DNA of 64,000 nt from Propionibacterium australiense (GCF_003666605.1 NZ_RCIV01000010.1:32948-96947), one strand, 5' to 3'. Numbered from the stretch's first letter, positions 18,801-27,437 are shown. Translations and numbers: made by a program. Notes: a model not told the origin generated them from the letters alone.

Positions 18801-21368
18801 TCATTCGCTGGCGATGGCCTCGAGCATGTTGAGCCTGGCTGCCTTGTGCGAGGGCCACAGGGCAGCCACGACACCAACGGCGACGGCGACCACGAGGTAG
18901 ACGCCGAGTCTCGACCACGAGACGGCGAGTACCGTCAGTCCCTGGTCGATGAGCACGTGCTGCAGGGCGATGCCGAAGCCGACCCCCATGATGACACCGA
19001 GCACGGCCCCGAGCAGGGCGATGGTGACCGATTCGAGGGTGATCATCGTGCGGATCTGCCGGCGTTTCATGCCGACCGCGCGCAGCAGGCCGATCTCGCG
19101 GGTGCGTTCGATGATGGACAGGGCCAAGGTGTTCACGATCCCGAGGACCGCGATGACGATGGCCAGGGCCAGCAGGGCGTAGACCATTGTGATGACCTGG
19201 TCGATCCTTGCGGTGCGTTCGGTCGCGTAGTCGTCCATGGACTGCACGACGACGAGCGGGTCCGCACCGGTGACCGATTTGATCTGGGTACGGACCTCAC
19301 CAATCGGAACGCCCTCGGCGGCGTCGACGGTCATGAAGGCGTCCTTGTCGCCTCCGGTGAATTGTTCGACGGTGGTCGGATTCGTCACGATGCTCGCGCC
19401 GGAGACACCATCGGCCATCTCGAAGATGCCGGTGACCGTCAACGGGATCGGCAGAGGCGCCGAGGCGTTGAGCAGGGTGATGCTGTCGCCGACGGACAGG
19501 CCATTGGCCTCGGCGAGATCTTTCAGGACGATTGCCGTATTGGCCTCATCGCTCATCTCGCCCGAGACCATCGTCTCGGAGACGATCCGGTTGAAGTCCT
19601 TGGGGGCGTAGGCCTCGATGAGCAGCGGTTGCTGGTCGACGGTCATGGCGACCGCCTGCCGCTTCGCGTGCACGTCCGCGACACCGTCGAGCGCCCCGAT
19701 CTGGTCGGTCATGCCGTCGGGCAGGGGACGTCCGTTGACCGGCTGGACGATGAAGTCGCCGCGCAGATCCTCCTGCACCGACTCGCGGATCGACGCCGAG
19801 GCGGAGGAACTCATGATCGACAGCATGGTGACGAGTGTCAGGCCGATCATGAGGGCCGAGGCGGTGGCGGCGGTACGGCGCGGCTGGCGGATCGAGTTGA
19901 GTTCGGCCAGTTTGCCCGGTTCGCGGAACAGCAGGCGCCACAGCCGGCCGAGCAGCCAGATGAGGGGTCTTCCGATGACCGGGTTGAACAGGGCGACGCC
20001 GATGAGAACGGCGAAGGCCCCCAGACCGAAGACCCACAGGTGACCGTCGAAGTCCCGTACCGATCCGGTCACGACGGCGGCGGCCCCGAACACGCTGAGG
20101 ACAGTGCCGTAGACCGTGCGTCGGCCCAGGTGCTCGGCCCCGCTGGAGAACTCGCCACTCATGGCAGCCACGGGCGGGACCTTGGAGGCGCGCCGGGCCG
20201 GGCCCCAGGCGGCGGCAACGGTGACCAGGACGGCGACGGCGAGGGAACCGGCCACATTGGCCGTACCGGGCATCGGTACCGCACTGCCCAGGTTCATTCC
20301 CATGGATGCGACGACCCTGCTGACCCCCCAGGCCAGGGCCGCACCCAGCGCGATACCGGTGAGTCCGCCGAACAGGCCCGTGATGACGGCCTCCAGCACC
20401 ACGGAGTTGCGCACCTGGCGGCGCGAGGCACCCAGTGCACGGTAGAGGGCGAGCTCTCGGCTGCGCTGGGCGACGAGGATCGAGAAGGTGTTGATGATGA
20501 TGAAACCGGCCACGATGAGCGCGATCGCGGCGAAGACACCGAGGAAGACGTTGACGAAGCTCATGGCCTGGTCCACGGTGTCGGCGATCTGCTCGGCCGT
20601 CGTCTCGCCGGTAGTTGCCTCGAGCGTGTCGGGCAGGACCTCGTTGATGGCCTCATTCACGGCGTTGACGTCGGCACCATCTCCGACGGTGACGCCGATC
20701 GCGGTGTAGCCGCTCGCTCCGCCGAGCAGCAGCCGGGTGGCCGCCCCCTCGTCGAAGAACAGATAGCTGGCACCAACCGTCGCACCGTGGGCGTAACTGA
20801 CGGTACCGACGACCGTCATGGGCAGACGTGATCCATCGGAGGCGAGGACGGTGACCTCGTCACCGATCGCATGCCCGGAGTCGGCGAGCGTGGCGGGGTC
20901 CACCGCGATCTCGTTGTCGGCCGCGGGCGGACGTCCCTCCTCGACCTGCAGGCCGGTCCTGTGACCCATGGCCGGTTCCGTGTAGTAGTTCATCGCAACG
21001 CTTGCGGTGGAGGCACCGGCGATCCGGTCATCGACGTCCAACAGATAGGTCGAGTTCGATGCCGTGATGATGCCCGAGGCGCTCTCGACACCGTCGACAC
21101 CCCTGATCGTCTCAAGTTCGCTGGCCAGTACCGTGGTGGTGCCGTTCGATCCGGGACCGGTGGTGGCGCCGATGGGGCTGTCACCTGATTTCACGCCGAC
21201 CGAGATGTCGGTGAGCGTGCCCTGGCTGATCGCATCGAGACTGTCGGACAGCATCGCCGTGTAGGTGAGGGTGCCGGACATGAATGCGATACCGAGGACG
21301 ACCGACAGTGTGGACAGCACAAGCCTCAGCTTGTGGCCCATGAGGGATTTCCAGGCAGCCTTCCACAT
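18801..21368 (-). CDS. ABC transporter permease, MacB/FtsX type with two FtsX domains
   Basis: An 855-residue membrane protein starting at ATG 21368 (MWKAAWKSLMGHKLRLVLST), immediately after the ATPase stop, so translation is coupled. Layout: membrane segment 1 with LSVVLGIAFMSGTLTYTAML, then an extracellular MacB-type periplasmic core. A first FtsX domain lies at about 275-400 (FAAIALIVAGFIIINTFSIL; LYRALGASRRQVRNSVVLEA). A second core and FtsX domain are at the C-terminus (LLRAVGMKRRQIRTMITLES). This architecture belongs to the type VII ABC superfamily, used for lipoprotein/peptide export or mechanotransmission rather than import. Substrate unknown. No adaptor or outer-membrane partner is expected in a Gram-positive. 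Confidence 0.88.
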   Translation of the reverse strand: MWKAAWKSLMGHKLRLVLSTLSVVLGIAFMSGTLTYTAMLSDSLDAISQGTLTDISVGVKSGDSPIGATTGPGSNGTTTVLASELETIRGVDGVESASGIITASNSTYLLDVDDRIAGASTASVAMNYYTEPAMGHRTGLQVEEGRPPAADNEIAVDPATLADSGHAIGDEVTVLASDGSRLPMTVVGTVSYAHGATVGASYLFFDEGAATRLLLGGASGYTAIGVTVGDGADVNAVNEAINEVLPDTLEATTGETTAEQIADTVDQAMSFVNVFLGVFAAIALIVAGFIIINTFSILVAQRSRELALYRALGASRRQVRNSVVLEAVITGLFGGLTGIALGAALAWGVSRVVASMGMNLGSAVPMPGTANVAGSLAVAVLVTVAAAWGPARRASKVPPVAAMSGEFSSGAEHLGRRTVYGTVLSVFGAAAVVTGSVRDFDGHLWVFGLGAFAVLIGVALFNPVIGRPLIWLLGRLWRLLFREPGKLAELNSIRQPRRTAATASALMIGLTLVTMLSIMSSSASASIRESVQEDLRGDFIVQPVNGRPLPDGMTDQIGALDGVADVHAKRQAVAMTVDQQPLLIEAYAPKDFNRIVSETMVSGEMSDEANTAIVLKDLAEANGLSVGDSITLLNASAPLPIPLTVTGIFEMADGVSGASIVTNPTTVEQFTGGDKDAFMTVDAAEGVPIGEVRTQIKSVTGADPLVVVQSMDDYATERTARIDQVITMVYALLALAIVIAVLGIVNTLALSIIERTREIGLLRAVGMKRRQIRTMITLESVTIALLGAVLGVIMGVGFGIALQHVLIDQGLTVLAVSWSRLGVYLVVAVAVGVVAALWPSHKAARLNMLEAIASE

Positions 21369-21369
21369 G

Positions 21370-23595
21370 TCAGGCGCGCCTCGTGGGCCGGTATCGGTCT
21401 GGTTTCTCCTCGGGCAGGGAACGAGCCGGCGGAGTCGGGGCGGGCGTGTCAGGTCCGCGTCTGCCGTCAGGTGCTGCCGCACGGCTCATCGACGGCGGAT
21501 CCGGTCGTTCGCCGCCCGGGGAGGGCCTGTTCAGGACGTTCACGTCCACTGCGTTCATGTCCAGGGCCCGTTGGGTCACCGGCCGCAGGGGTGATGGTGG
21601 CGGGTCACTGGCGGGCCGGGCCTGGTCGATCGAGGGGGCCGGCGGATTGACCAGCGAGCGGGCCAGGTCAGCAGCACGACGCTGCTGAGCGGGCGTGTTC
21701 GCCGGCTCGACGGGAACGGGCATCTGCTCGGCAGGAACGGGTGCCGGCTCGGCAGAGGACGCGGGAGGCGTCGCCGGCGGTGTCGACGCGGATCGGGGAC
21801 TGGAGAAGGTGATGCGGGTTCCGGCGCCGATGAGCGGCACCGGTGCGATGGGCCCGAGCGCCGGCGGGGCGGCCTTCACCGGCGGAACCGGTGGGAGCGG
21901 TTTCACGGGAGAGGCCGGCGGGGACGGTTTCACAGGTGGGGGCGGTTTCACCGCAGAGACCCGTGGGGGCAACTTCGCGGGCTGGATCGGCAAGGGCACC
22001 TTCGGTGCAGAAGCCGGCGTGGACTCTCCTGCGGCAGTGACCGGAGAGGGCTTCTTGCTCGTGGCGGGGTCCGGTGCGGGGGTCTTCGCAGGCGGGGCCG
22101 GTGCGGAAGGACGTGAGAGGACTGGTTCATCCGGCCCGTTCGTGGCCTGGGTCGGCTGGACCGGACGGGCCGGCTCGGCCGGGGGTTCGGATCGCGGAGC
22201 CGGCAGGGGGAAGGGCATCAACTGCGGGGTGCTCTGCTGGGGTGCGGCCGGCTGCACCGGGACGGAGGCTCCGGCCGCCGGCGACGGCACCGGCCCCGTC
22301 CGGCGGGCGACGGGGGGAACGGCGCCGACGGAACCGCTCGCGCTCGTCCGGCCGACACCGGCGGGACGAGCGTCCTTGACCGCGGGACGAACGGGTGCGG
22401 GGCTGGCAGCACGATCCACCACTGGGACGGGATCGTGAGCCGGCACAGGACGCGGACTCTGCACTGGGCTCGGGGACTGATCGGAACGGGGGGCCGGGGT
22501 GACGTTCTTGGCCGATGCGGGAACCCGGTCCGGAGCGGGTTCTGCGGGCCGGGGCGGACGTGCGGGTGCAGGCCGCGTCGACGGCCCCGGACTCACCGGT
22601 GCAGATCGCGGGGCAGGTGCCGGCGTCGCCACGGGGGCCGGGCGTGGGGGCGGGGCGGGCTCCGTCGCCGGGGCCGGCCTCACTGCCGGGATCTTGGCGG
22701 TGGTGGCCTGCGGCGAATGGACGACGCCCTCGATGTCCTGTGCCGGTCGGACGTACACAGCAGGACGGGTAGCGGAAGGCGCCGGTGGTTCGTCGTCGAA
22801 CCGGACGGCGGGCAGTCTCGTCGTGGGGCTGTCGGCCAGGTCGTCGATGGTGCTCAGACGTGTCATGTGCTCCAGCACACTCTCCCGCGTGGGCCTGGCC
22901 AGGTCCCCGACGATGCGTCCGTCGGCGAGGAAGAGGGCACGGTCGGCGAAGGCCGCCGCCGCGGGGTCGTGGGTGACCATGACGATCGTCTGACCCATCT
23001 CGGTGACCGAGCGGGTCAGGAAGCCCAGCACCTCGGCGGAACTGCGCGAGTCGAGATTGCCGGTTGGCTCGTCGGCGAAGATGATGTCGGGTTTGCTGAC
23101 CAGGGCGCGGGCGCAGGCGACACGCTGCTGCTGACCGCCGGATAGCTGTGAGGGCTTGTGCGTGAGACGGTCGCCGAGCCCGACGGTGCTGATCACCTGG
23201 TCGAACCACTCCCGGTCCGGCTTGCGGCCCGCTATGGCCAGCGGCAGCTCGATGTTCTCTCGGGCCGTGAGTGTCGGGACGAGGTTGAAGGCCTGGAAGA
23301 CGAAACCGATGCGGTCGCGGCGCATCGCGGTCAGTTTGGCGTCGCGCAGCGTACTGATGGCGGTGTCACCGATGAAGACGTCTCCACTGGTCGGCTTGTC
23401 CAGACCCGCAACGCAGTGCATGAGGGTGGACTTGCCCGAACCGGAGGGACCCATGACCGCTGTGAAACGCCCCTTGGCGAAGTCGACGTCGACATGATCG
23501 AGTGCCGTCACCCTGGCGTCGCCCTGACCGTAGACCTTGGTCAGACTGCGCGTATGGGCAGCAACCCGCGACAACGTGTTCGCCGGTGCGGTCAT
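21370..23595 (-). CDS. ABC transporter ATP-binding protein with about 500-residue proline-rich tail
   Basis: A 741-residue protein from ATG 23595 (MTAPANTLSR) behind GGAGG. Residues 15-235 are a normal MacB/LolD-type ATPase: Walker A GPSGSGKST (49-57), Q-loop FVFQAFNLVP, signature LSGGQQQR (151-158), Walker B IIFADEP (171-177), D-loop LDSRSS and switch His in MVTHD. Standalone ATPases of this type end at about 230-250. Here about 500 residues rich in Pro, Ala, Val and Ser follow, with runs such as PVKPSPPASPVKPLPPVPP, and a terminal segment RALDMNAVDVNVLNRPSPGG. The tail looks disordered and cytoplasmic. It pairs with the permease directly downstream. Confidence 0.88.
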   Translation of the reverse strand: MTAPANTLSRVAAHTRSLTKVYGQGDARVTALDHVDVDFAKGRFTAVMGPSGSGKSTLMHCVAGLDKPTSGDVFIGDTAISTLRDAKLTAMRRDRIGFVFQAFNLVPTLTARENIELPLAIAGRKPDREWFDQVISTVGLGDRLTHKPSQLSGGQQQRVACARALVSKPDIIFADEPTGNLDSRSSAEVLGFLTRSVTEMGQTIVMVTHDPAAAAFADRALFLADGRIVGDLARPTRESVLEHMTRLSTIDDLADSPTTRLPAVRFDDEPPAPSATRPAVYVRPAQDIEGVVHSPQATTAKIPAVRPAPATEPAPPPRPAPVATPAPAPRSAPVSPGPSTRPAPARPPRPAEPAPDRVPASAKNVTPAPRSDQSPSPVQSPRPVPAHDPVPVVDRAASPAPVRPAVKDARPAGVGRTSASGSVGAVPPVARRTGPVPSPAAGASVPVQPAAPQQSTPQLMPFPLPAPRSEPPAEPARPVQPTQATNGPDEPVLSRPSAPAPPAKTPAPDPATSKKPSPVTAAGESTPASAPKVPLPIQPAKLPPRVSAVKPPPPVKPSPPASPVKPLPPVPPVKAAPPALGPIAPVPLIGAGTRITFSSPRSASTPPATPPASSAEPAPVPAEQMPVPVEPANTPAQQRRAADLARSLVNPPAPSIDQARPASDPPPSPLRPVTQRALDMNAVDVNVLNRPSPGGERPDPPSMSRAAAPDGRRGPDTPAPTPPARSLPEEKPDRYRPTRRA

Positions 23596-23729
23596 GACAG
23601 TCCTCCAGAGTCTTTGACGACCATCCAAGCCTATCGGGTGATCCCCTTCCGTGATCAGGGTTCCTCCATGTGCATTCGGCCATGTGCATTCGGCCCCGGT
23701 CCTGCGCTGATCGTCGAGGGCTGTTCGCA

Positions 23730-24170
23730 TCAGGCAGAAGGCAGGTGCTTTCCCAGGATGTCGAGCTGCACCTTGAGCCCATCGGCATCCACCTCGCAGT
23801 CGGCATAGAGCCTGTTCAGCTCATCCGGGATCCCCGCGGCGTCCTCCCGCAGGGCGCGCCCCGTCTCGGTCAGGGCGATGAGCGCCCTGCGCTCATCGGC
23901 GTCGTCCCGGGTGCGCGTGACGTAGCCACTTCGCTCGAGACGTCTCAGCAGAGGTGTCAGGGTGCCGCTGTCCAAGCCCAGTTCGTCACCGATCCGCTTC
24001 ACCCCGATCCCCTCGTCGCACTGCCACAGGACGAGCATCACCAGGTACTGCGGGTAGGTGAGTCCCAGTCCCTTCAGCAGGGGGCGGTAGGCACGGATGA
24101 CTGCCCGGCTGGCCCGGTAGAGCGAGAAGCAGAGCTGGTTGTCGAGTTCGAGCTCGGGATGAGTCGGCAT
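23730..24170 (-). CDS. ohrR: OhrR-type MarR family peroxide sensor
   Basis: A 146-residue MarR protein. The OhrR signature is the N-terminal LDNQLCFSLYRASRAV with reactive C14, then LGLTYPQYLVMLVLWQ and the winged-helix DSGTLTPLLRRLERSGYVTR. In OhrR, organic hydroperoxides oxidise this Cys and release DNA. It is divergent from a bacterioferritin-like gene and ohr. The gap contains the palindrome ACAATTTAATTGT (24212-24224), very close to known OhrR operators. Downstream on the same strand are the ABC genes, which could be under the same control. Confidence 0.9.
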   Translation of the reverse strand: MPTHPELELDNQLCFSLYRASRAVIRAYRPLLKGLGLTYPQYLVMLVLWQCDEGIGVKRIGDELGLDSGTLTPLLRRLERSGYVTRTRDDADERRALIALTETGRALREDAAGIPDELNRLYADCEVDADGLKVQLDILGKHLPSA

Positions 24171-24188
24171 GGGAGGAGCCTAGCAAAA

Positions 24189-24232
24189 GATTGCTCTCAA
24201 TCTAATTGACAACAATTTAATTGTGTGCAATC
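24189..24232. promoter_or_regulatory. OhrR operator region
   Basis: The perfect dyad ACAATT-T-AATTGT lies at 24212-24224. An outer inverted pair, GATTGC (24189-24194) and GCAATC (24227-24232), overlaps the same AT-rich patch. It closely resembles the Bacillus OhrR site (TACAATT-A-AATTGTA). It sits between divergent ohrR and the bfr-like/ohr genes and probably represses both directions. Confidence 0.75.
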
Positions 24233-24293
24233 GTTATTGCGTCGGGCGGGAGCACGATCCCGCAGAGCAGAAGACTGGAAGGTACGGATCACC

Positions 24294-24776
24294 ATGACAG
24301 AGCAGAACACGAACGAGATCATCGCCACCCTCAATGAACTCCTGGGCGTCTACTGGGCGGCTTCGGCCCAGCATCAGGCGCACGTGAAACTCCTGAGCTC
24401 CTGGGGTCTGGTCGGTCTGAGTGCAGACATGAAGGCCCGCACCGAGGACGAACCCGAGACCATTTCGGAGTTGTCCGACCGTCTGCTCGACCTGGGCGGC
24501 AGGCCCGACATCGTCTTCCCGGAGGTGCACATCGGGACCACTCTGCGTGAGGTCTTGGACAACGACATGGAACTGCAGCGCAATGCGAGCGAGGCGCTCA
24601 ACGAGATCGCCGAACGGATGGGGCGAGCCCATGACGCCACGACCCGTCGTCTCATCGAGCAGATCCTCTCCGACGAGGAACAGCACCTGTACTGGCTCCA
24701 GAGCGAGATCGAGCTGCTGGAGAAGCTGGGCGAACAGCTCTACACGGCGGCTCGCCTCAACCCCGCCGCGAACTGA
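24294..24776 (+). CDS. Bacterioferritin-like protein with altered ferroxidase site
   Basis: A 160-residue four-helix protein aligning along its length with bacterioferritin (LNELLGVYWAASAQHQAH; LSDRLLDLGGRPDI; IGTTLREVLDND; SDEEQHLYWLQSEIELLEKL). By my alignment to E. coli Bfr, the helix-A Glu (E18) is Tyr and Y25 is His. The heme-ligand Met52 is Pro, His54 is Thr and Glu94 is Gln. The helix-D Glu and His (E129?, H131) remain. It therefore probably does not work as a standard iron-oxidising, heme-binding Bfr. ATG 24294 follows GGAAGG. It is 53 bp before ohr and divergent from ohrR, so a role in hydroperoxide stress is inferred. Confidence 0.75.
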   Translation: MTEQNTNEIIATLNELLGVYWAASAQHQAHVKLLSSWGLVGLSADMKARTEDEPETISELSDRLLDLGGRPDIVFPEVHIGTTLREVLDNDMELQRNASEALNEIAERMGRAHDATTRRLIEQILSDEEQHLYWLQSEIELLEKLGEQLYTAARLNPAAN

Positions 24777-24829
24777 GGCGACGGGCACGACGACCGAACA
24801 TCCACTCATCCCACAGGAAGGAACACATC

Positions 24830-25249
24830 ATGACTCCCCTCTACACCACCGAAGCGCTGAGCACCGGCGCGGGGCGCAACGGCCACGTGCGTACCACGGA
24901 CGGCAGTGTCGACCTTGACATGGCCGCACCGAAGGAACTCGGCGGTAACGGTGCTGGGGCCAATCCGGAGCAGCTCTTCGCCTCCGGCTACGCGGCGTGC
25001 TTCCACTCGGCCCTGCTCGGCGTCGCCCGGAGCAGAAAGATCGACGTCACCGACTCGAGTGTCGGAGCCCGGGTCTCGATCGGCAAACAGGGCGATGGCT
25101 ACGGTCTCGAGGTGACTCTCGAGGTCATCCTCCCCGGTGTCGAGCATCGGCTCGCCACCGAACTGGCCGAGGCAGCACACCAGGTGTGCCCGTACTCGAA
25201 CGCCACGCGCGGGAACATCCCGGTGACTGTCGTCGTCAGCGACGACTGA
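24830..25249 (+). CDS. ohr: Organic hydroperoxide resistance protein Ohr (OsmC family)
   Basis: A 139-residue OsmC-fold thiol peroxidase that reduces organic hydroperoxides, typically with lipoylated partners. Catalytic cysteines are C57 (SGYAACFHSALLG) and C120 (HQVCPYSNATRGNI), both in the exact Ohr context. The family start LYTTEALSTGAGRNGHVRT and the conserved KELGGNGAGANPEQLFA are present. ATG 24830 follows AGGAAGG. It is the second gene after the operator at 24189-24232. The class of dihydrolipoamide-recycling partner is not in the window. Confidence 0.95.
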   Translation: MTPLYTTEALSTGAGRNGHVRTTDGSVDLDMAAPKELGGNGAGANPEQLFASGYAACFHSALLGVARSRKIDVTDSSVGARVSIGKQGDGYGLEVTLEVILPGVEHRLATELAEAAHQVCPYSNATRGNIPVTVVVSDD

Positions 25250-25573
25250 GCACTGCGAGAACCCGTGGTCAGCAGTCATCCACTGATCCACTGCTCCTGT
25301 GTTGAGGATCGATCATCGTTCTTAAGTAATTCATCCTCTTAACAGCTGTGGGAACTGTGGGAAACCAGCGTCCGCGCTGGTCAGGGCCGCTTGGTTCTGG
25401 GGATGAGCTGTTGAGGAACGGTGACCGGCCGACCACCGGGCAGTGGATTTCTCCGACCCATGGGGATGGCTCTGCACAGTGGATCCACTGAACCACCGAG
25501 TTGTCCACAGGACCATCACCAGTTGGGTGGAGGCGTCTCTGGGGATCCGCGGGGCCATGAGCCGGTGACGACG
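25250..25573. other. Candidate oriC segment (DnaA-box cluster) beside dnaA 3' end
   Basis: A gene-free stretch between convergent ohr and dnaA. It has the DnaA box TTGTCCACA (25501-25509) and weaker matches TCATCCACT (25276), TGATCCACT (25284) and TTTCCCACA on the minus strand (25356-25364). Several GGATCC/ATCCACT half-matches occur at about 25441-25492. An AT-rich run (gttcttaagtaattcatcctcttaac, about 25317-25343) could be an unwinding element. This is where the dnaA-dnaN intergenic origin would lie if the 9-kb block was inserted on the dnaN side. Confidence 0.5.
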
Positions 25574-25607
25574 AGCGGCCGGCACCCATTGCAGGGTGCC
25601 GGCCGCT
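25574..25607 (-). terminator. Strong hairpin downstream of dnaA
   Basis: AGCGGCCGGCACCC (25574-25587) pairs perfectly with GGGTGCCGGCCGCT (25594-25607) around a 6-base loop, 31 bases after the dnaA stop. It is a 14-bp stem without a U-tract, probably ending dnaA transcription. It also faces readthrough from ohr. Confidence 0.75.
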
Positions 25608-25637
25608 GCGCGTCGTCGGGTCGGGGGTTCGTCGCGG

Positions 25638-27092
25638 TCAGCCGCGGGCAGCGGCCTGCTTGATCTTGTTGGTGAGTTCGGACACCTGGTTGAACACGCT
25701 GCGCTGCTTGCGCATGAGCTCGCGGATCTTGCGGTCTGCGTGCATGACGGTGGTGTGGTCCTTGCCACCGAATTCCTGGCCGATCTTCGGCAGCGACAGA
25801 TCGGTCAGTTCGCGGCACAGGTACATGGCGATCTGCCTGGCCAGGACGAGCGGCTGCGTCCGGCTCGAACTCGACAGGGCATCGACCGAGACGTCGAAGT
25901 ACTTGGCGGTCTCGGCGATGATGAGCTGGGCGCTCACCTCGGCGTCGGCCCCGTCGGGGATGAGATCGGCGAGGACGCGGTCGGCCAGGTCGAGGGTGAC
26001 CGGCTCCTTGTTGAGCGAGGCGAAGGCGGTCACTCGGATCAGTGCACCCTCGAGTTCGCGGATGTTCGTCTGGATGCGTGAACCGATGAACTCGAGCACA
26101 TCAGTCGGCATGAGCAGCTGCTCGGCGGCCGCCTTGCGTTGCAGGATCGCGATCCGAGTCTCCAGGTCCGGGGGCTGGATGTCGGTGATGAGCCCCCACT
26201 CGAAGCGGCTGCGCAGCCGGGACTCGAGTTGCTCGAGTGCCTTCGGCGGTCGGTCGGAGGTGAGCACGATCTGCTTCTGGGCGTTGTGCAGGGCGTTGAA
26301 GGTGTAGAAGAACTCCTCCTGGGTCTGCGTCTTGCCCTCGAGGAACTGGATGTCGTCGATGAGCAGGACGTCGACGTCGTCCCGGTACTTGCGCCGGAAC
26401 TCGACCGTGCGGTTCTCCCCCACCGCGTTGATGAACTCGTTCGTCATCTCCTCGGTGGAGACGTACTTGACACGGACGTTCTCGTAGTAGTCGAGGACGT
26501 AATGACCCAGCGCGTGCAGCAGGTGCGTCTTGCCAAGCCCCGACTCGCCGTAGATCATGAGCGGGTTGTACGCCTTGCCCGGGGCTTCGGCGACCGCCAC
26601 CGCGGCGGCATGCGCGAAACGATTCGAATCACCGATGACGAAGTTGTCGAAGGTGTACCGCGGATTCAGGCTCTCGTCGGAAACGTTCTGCTCCTGGGGG
26701 GTCGTCGTCCGGGTGCTCTCACCGCGCAGCAGGGGCTGGGCACCCTTGCGCGGGATGAAACGGACGGGAGCCTCCTCCGTGTCGCCGGCCTCGTCGTCGT
26801 GATCCGGGGCACGCAGGTCCAGCTCCAGGTCGGGCTCGATCGTGATCGCCAGGTGCATCGAGCGTCGGTAGTAGTCGCTGAGTGCTTCCTCGAGGGCACC
26901 TCGCATCTTCGTCTCGATGCGCTCGCGGGTGAAGTCGTTGGGTACGGCGACCATCATGGTCGACTCGTGGACGGTCAGCGGTTTCGTGTTGCGCAGGAAG
27001 GCGCCTCCACTGGCCCCGCACTCGGTGAGGACGTGCGCCCACGCCAGGTTGAAATCGGGCTCACTGCGAGTCCCGCCAGACTCGACCGCCAC
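25638..27092 (-). CDS. dnaA: Chromosomal replication initiator DnaA
   Basis: A 484-residue AAA+ initiator. I chose GTG 27092 because GGAGGG precedes it by eight bases and conservation begins just after (EPDFNLAWAHVLTECG). The open frame continues upstream into the DnaA-box region, which is unlikely to be coding. Domain I is at about 10-90, a linker with Asp/Glu at about 100-150, then TFDNFVIGDSNRFAHAAAVA. Walker A is GESGLGKTH, Walker B is LLIDDIQF and sensor I is VLTSDRPP. Domain IV has the DnaA-box-binding motif FGGKDHTTVMHADRKIREL. Conserved boxes in its promoter suggest autoregulation. Confidence 0.98.
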   Translation of the reverse strand: MAVESGGTRSEPDFNLAWAHVLTECGASGGAFLRNTKPLTVHESTMMVAVPNDFTRERIETKMRGALEEALSDYYRRSMHLAITIEPDLELDLRAPDHDDEAGDTEEAPVRFIPRKGAQPLLRGESTRTTTPQEQNVSDESLNPRYTFDNFVIGDSNRFAHAAAVAVAEAPGKAYNPLMIYGESGLGKTHLLHALGHYVLDYYENVRVKYVSTEEMTNEFINAVGENRTVEFRRKYRDDVDVLLIDDIQFLEGKTQTQEEFFYTFNALHNAQKQIVLTSDRPPKALEQLESRLRSRFEWGLITDIQPPDLETRIAILQRKAAAEQLLMPTDVLEFIGSRIQTNIRELEGALIRVTAFASLNKEPVTLDLADRVLADLIPDGADAEVSAQLIIAETAKYFDVSVDALSSSSRTQPLVLARQIAMYLCRELTDLSLPKIGQEFGGKDHTTVMHADRKIRELMRKQRSVFNQVSELTNKIKQAAARG

Positions 27093-27201
27093 ACCGTCTC
27101 CCTCCGAGCACCTGTCCGCTCCGTTCACCACTGAGGTGCTGCGCGTGCCGGAAAGTGCCTGCTCTTCACGTCGAATAACTGTTGTACACCTGTTCACAAA
27201 A

Positions 27202-27231
27202 TTATCCACAGGCATGGGAACATGTGGACAA
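27202..27231. promoter_or_regulatory. Pair of DnaA boxes upstream of dnaA
   Basis: A perfect consensus box TTATCCACA lies on the plus strand at 27202-27210. TTGTCCACA lies on the minus strand at 27223-27231, so the two face each other across 12 bases. They lie about 110 bases upstream of the dnaA start and probably mediate DnaA autoregulation. The dnaA-rpmH gap (27093-27565) has no gene, so an origin role cannot be excluded. Confidence 0.75.
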
Positions 27232-27408
27232 CCTGGGCCCACACGTCAGGAGTGCCCCGCCGTGAGCTGTTGCAGCGACGTCGGCAACGCTAGCGGCGAT
27301 GGCCTCATCTCGCAACACGGCACTACCGAATCTACGCCCTGCCCGGCGTGTCGGCTGGACTGGGGTCCCTGAATGACAGCCTGGTAATTCCCCGCCCGGG
27401 TGCTGCTT

Positions 27409-27437
27409 TTGTGGATACGCCTGCCGCGGCCTAAACT
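27409..27437 (+). promoter_or_regulatory. Probable rpmH promoter
   Basis: TTGTGG at 27409-27414 and TAAACT at 27432-27437 have the ideal 17-bp spacing. Transcription from here would leave a leader of about 120 bases before rpmH and drive the rpmH-rnpA-yidD-yidC run. Confidence 0.55.

Noticed and set aside
18606..20831. A 741-codon open frame on the plus strand
   Set aside because: Antisense to the ABC permease gene, very rich in Asp, Gly and Arg, with no recognisable domain.
27093..27242. N-terminal extension of DnaA upstream of GTG 27092
   Set aside because: It would place DnaA boxes close to or inside coding DNA and lacks a ribosome site, while 27092 has GGAGGG and matches the conserved start.
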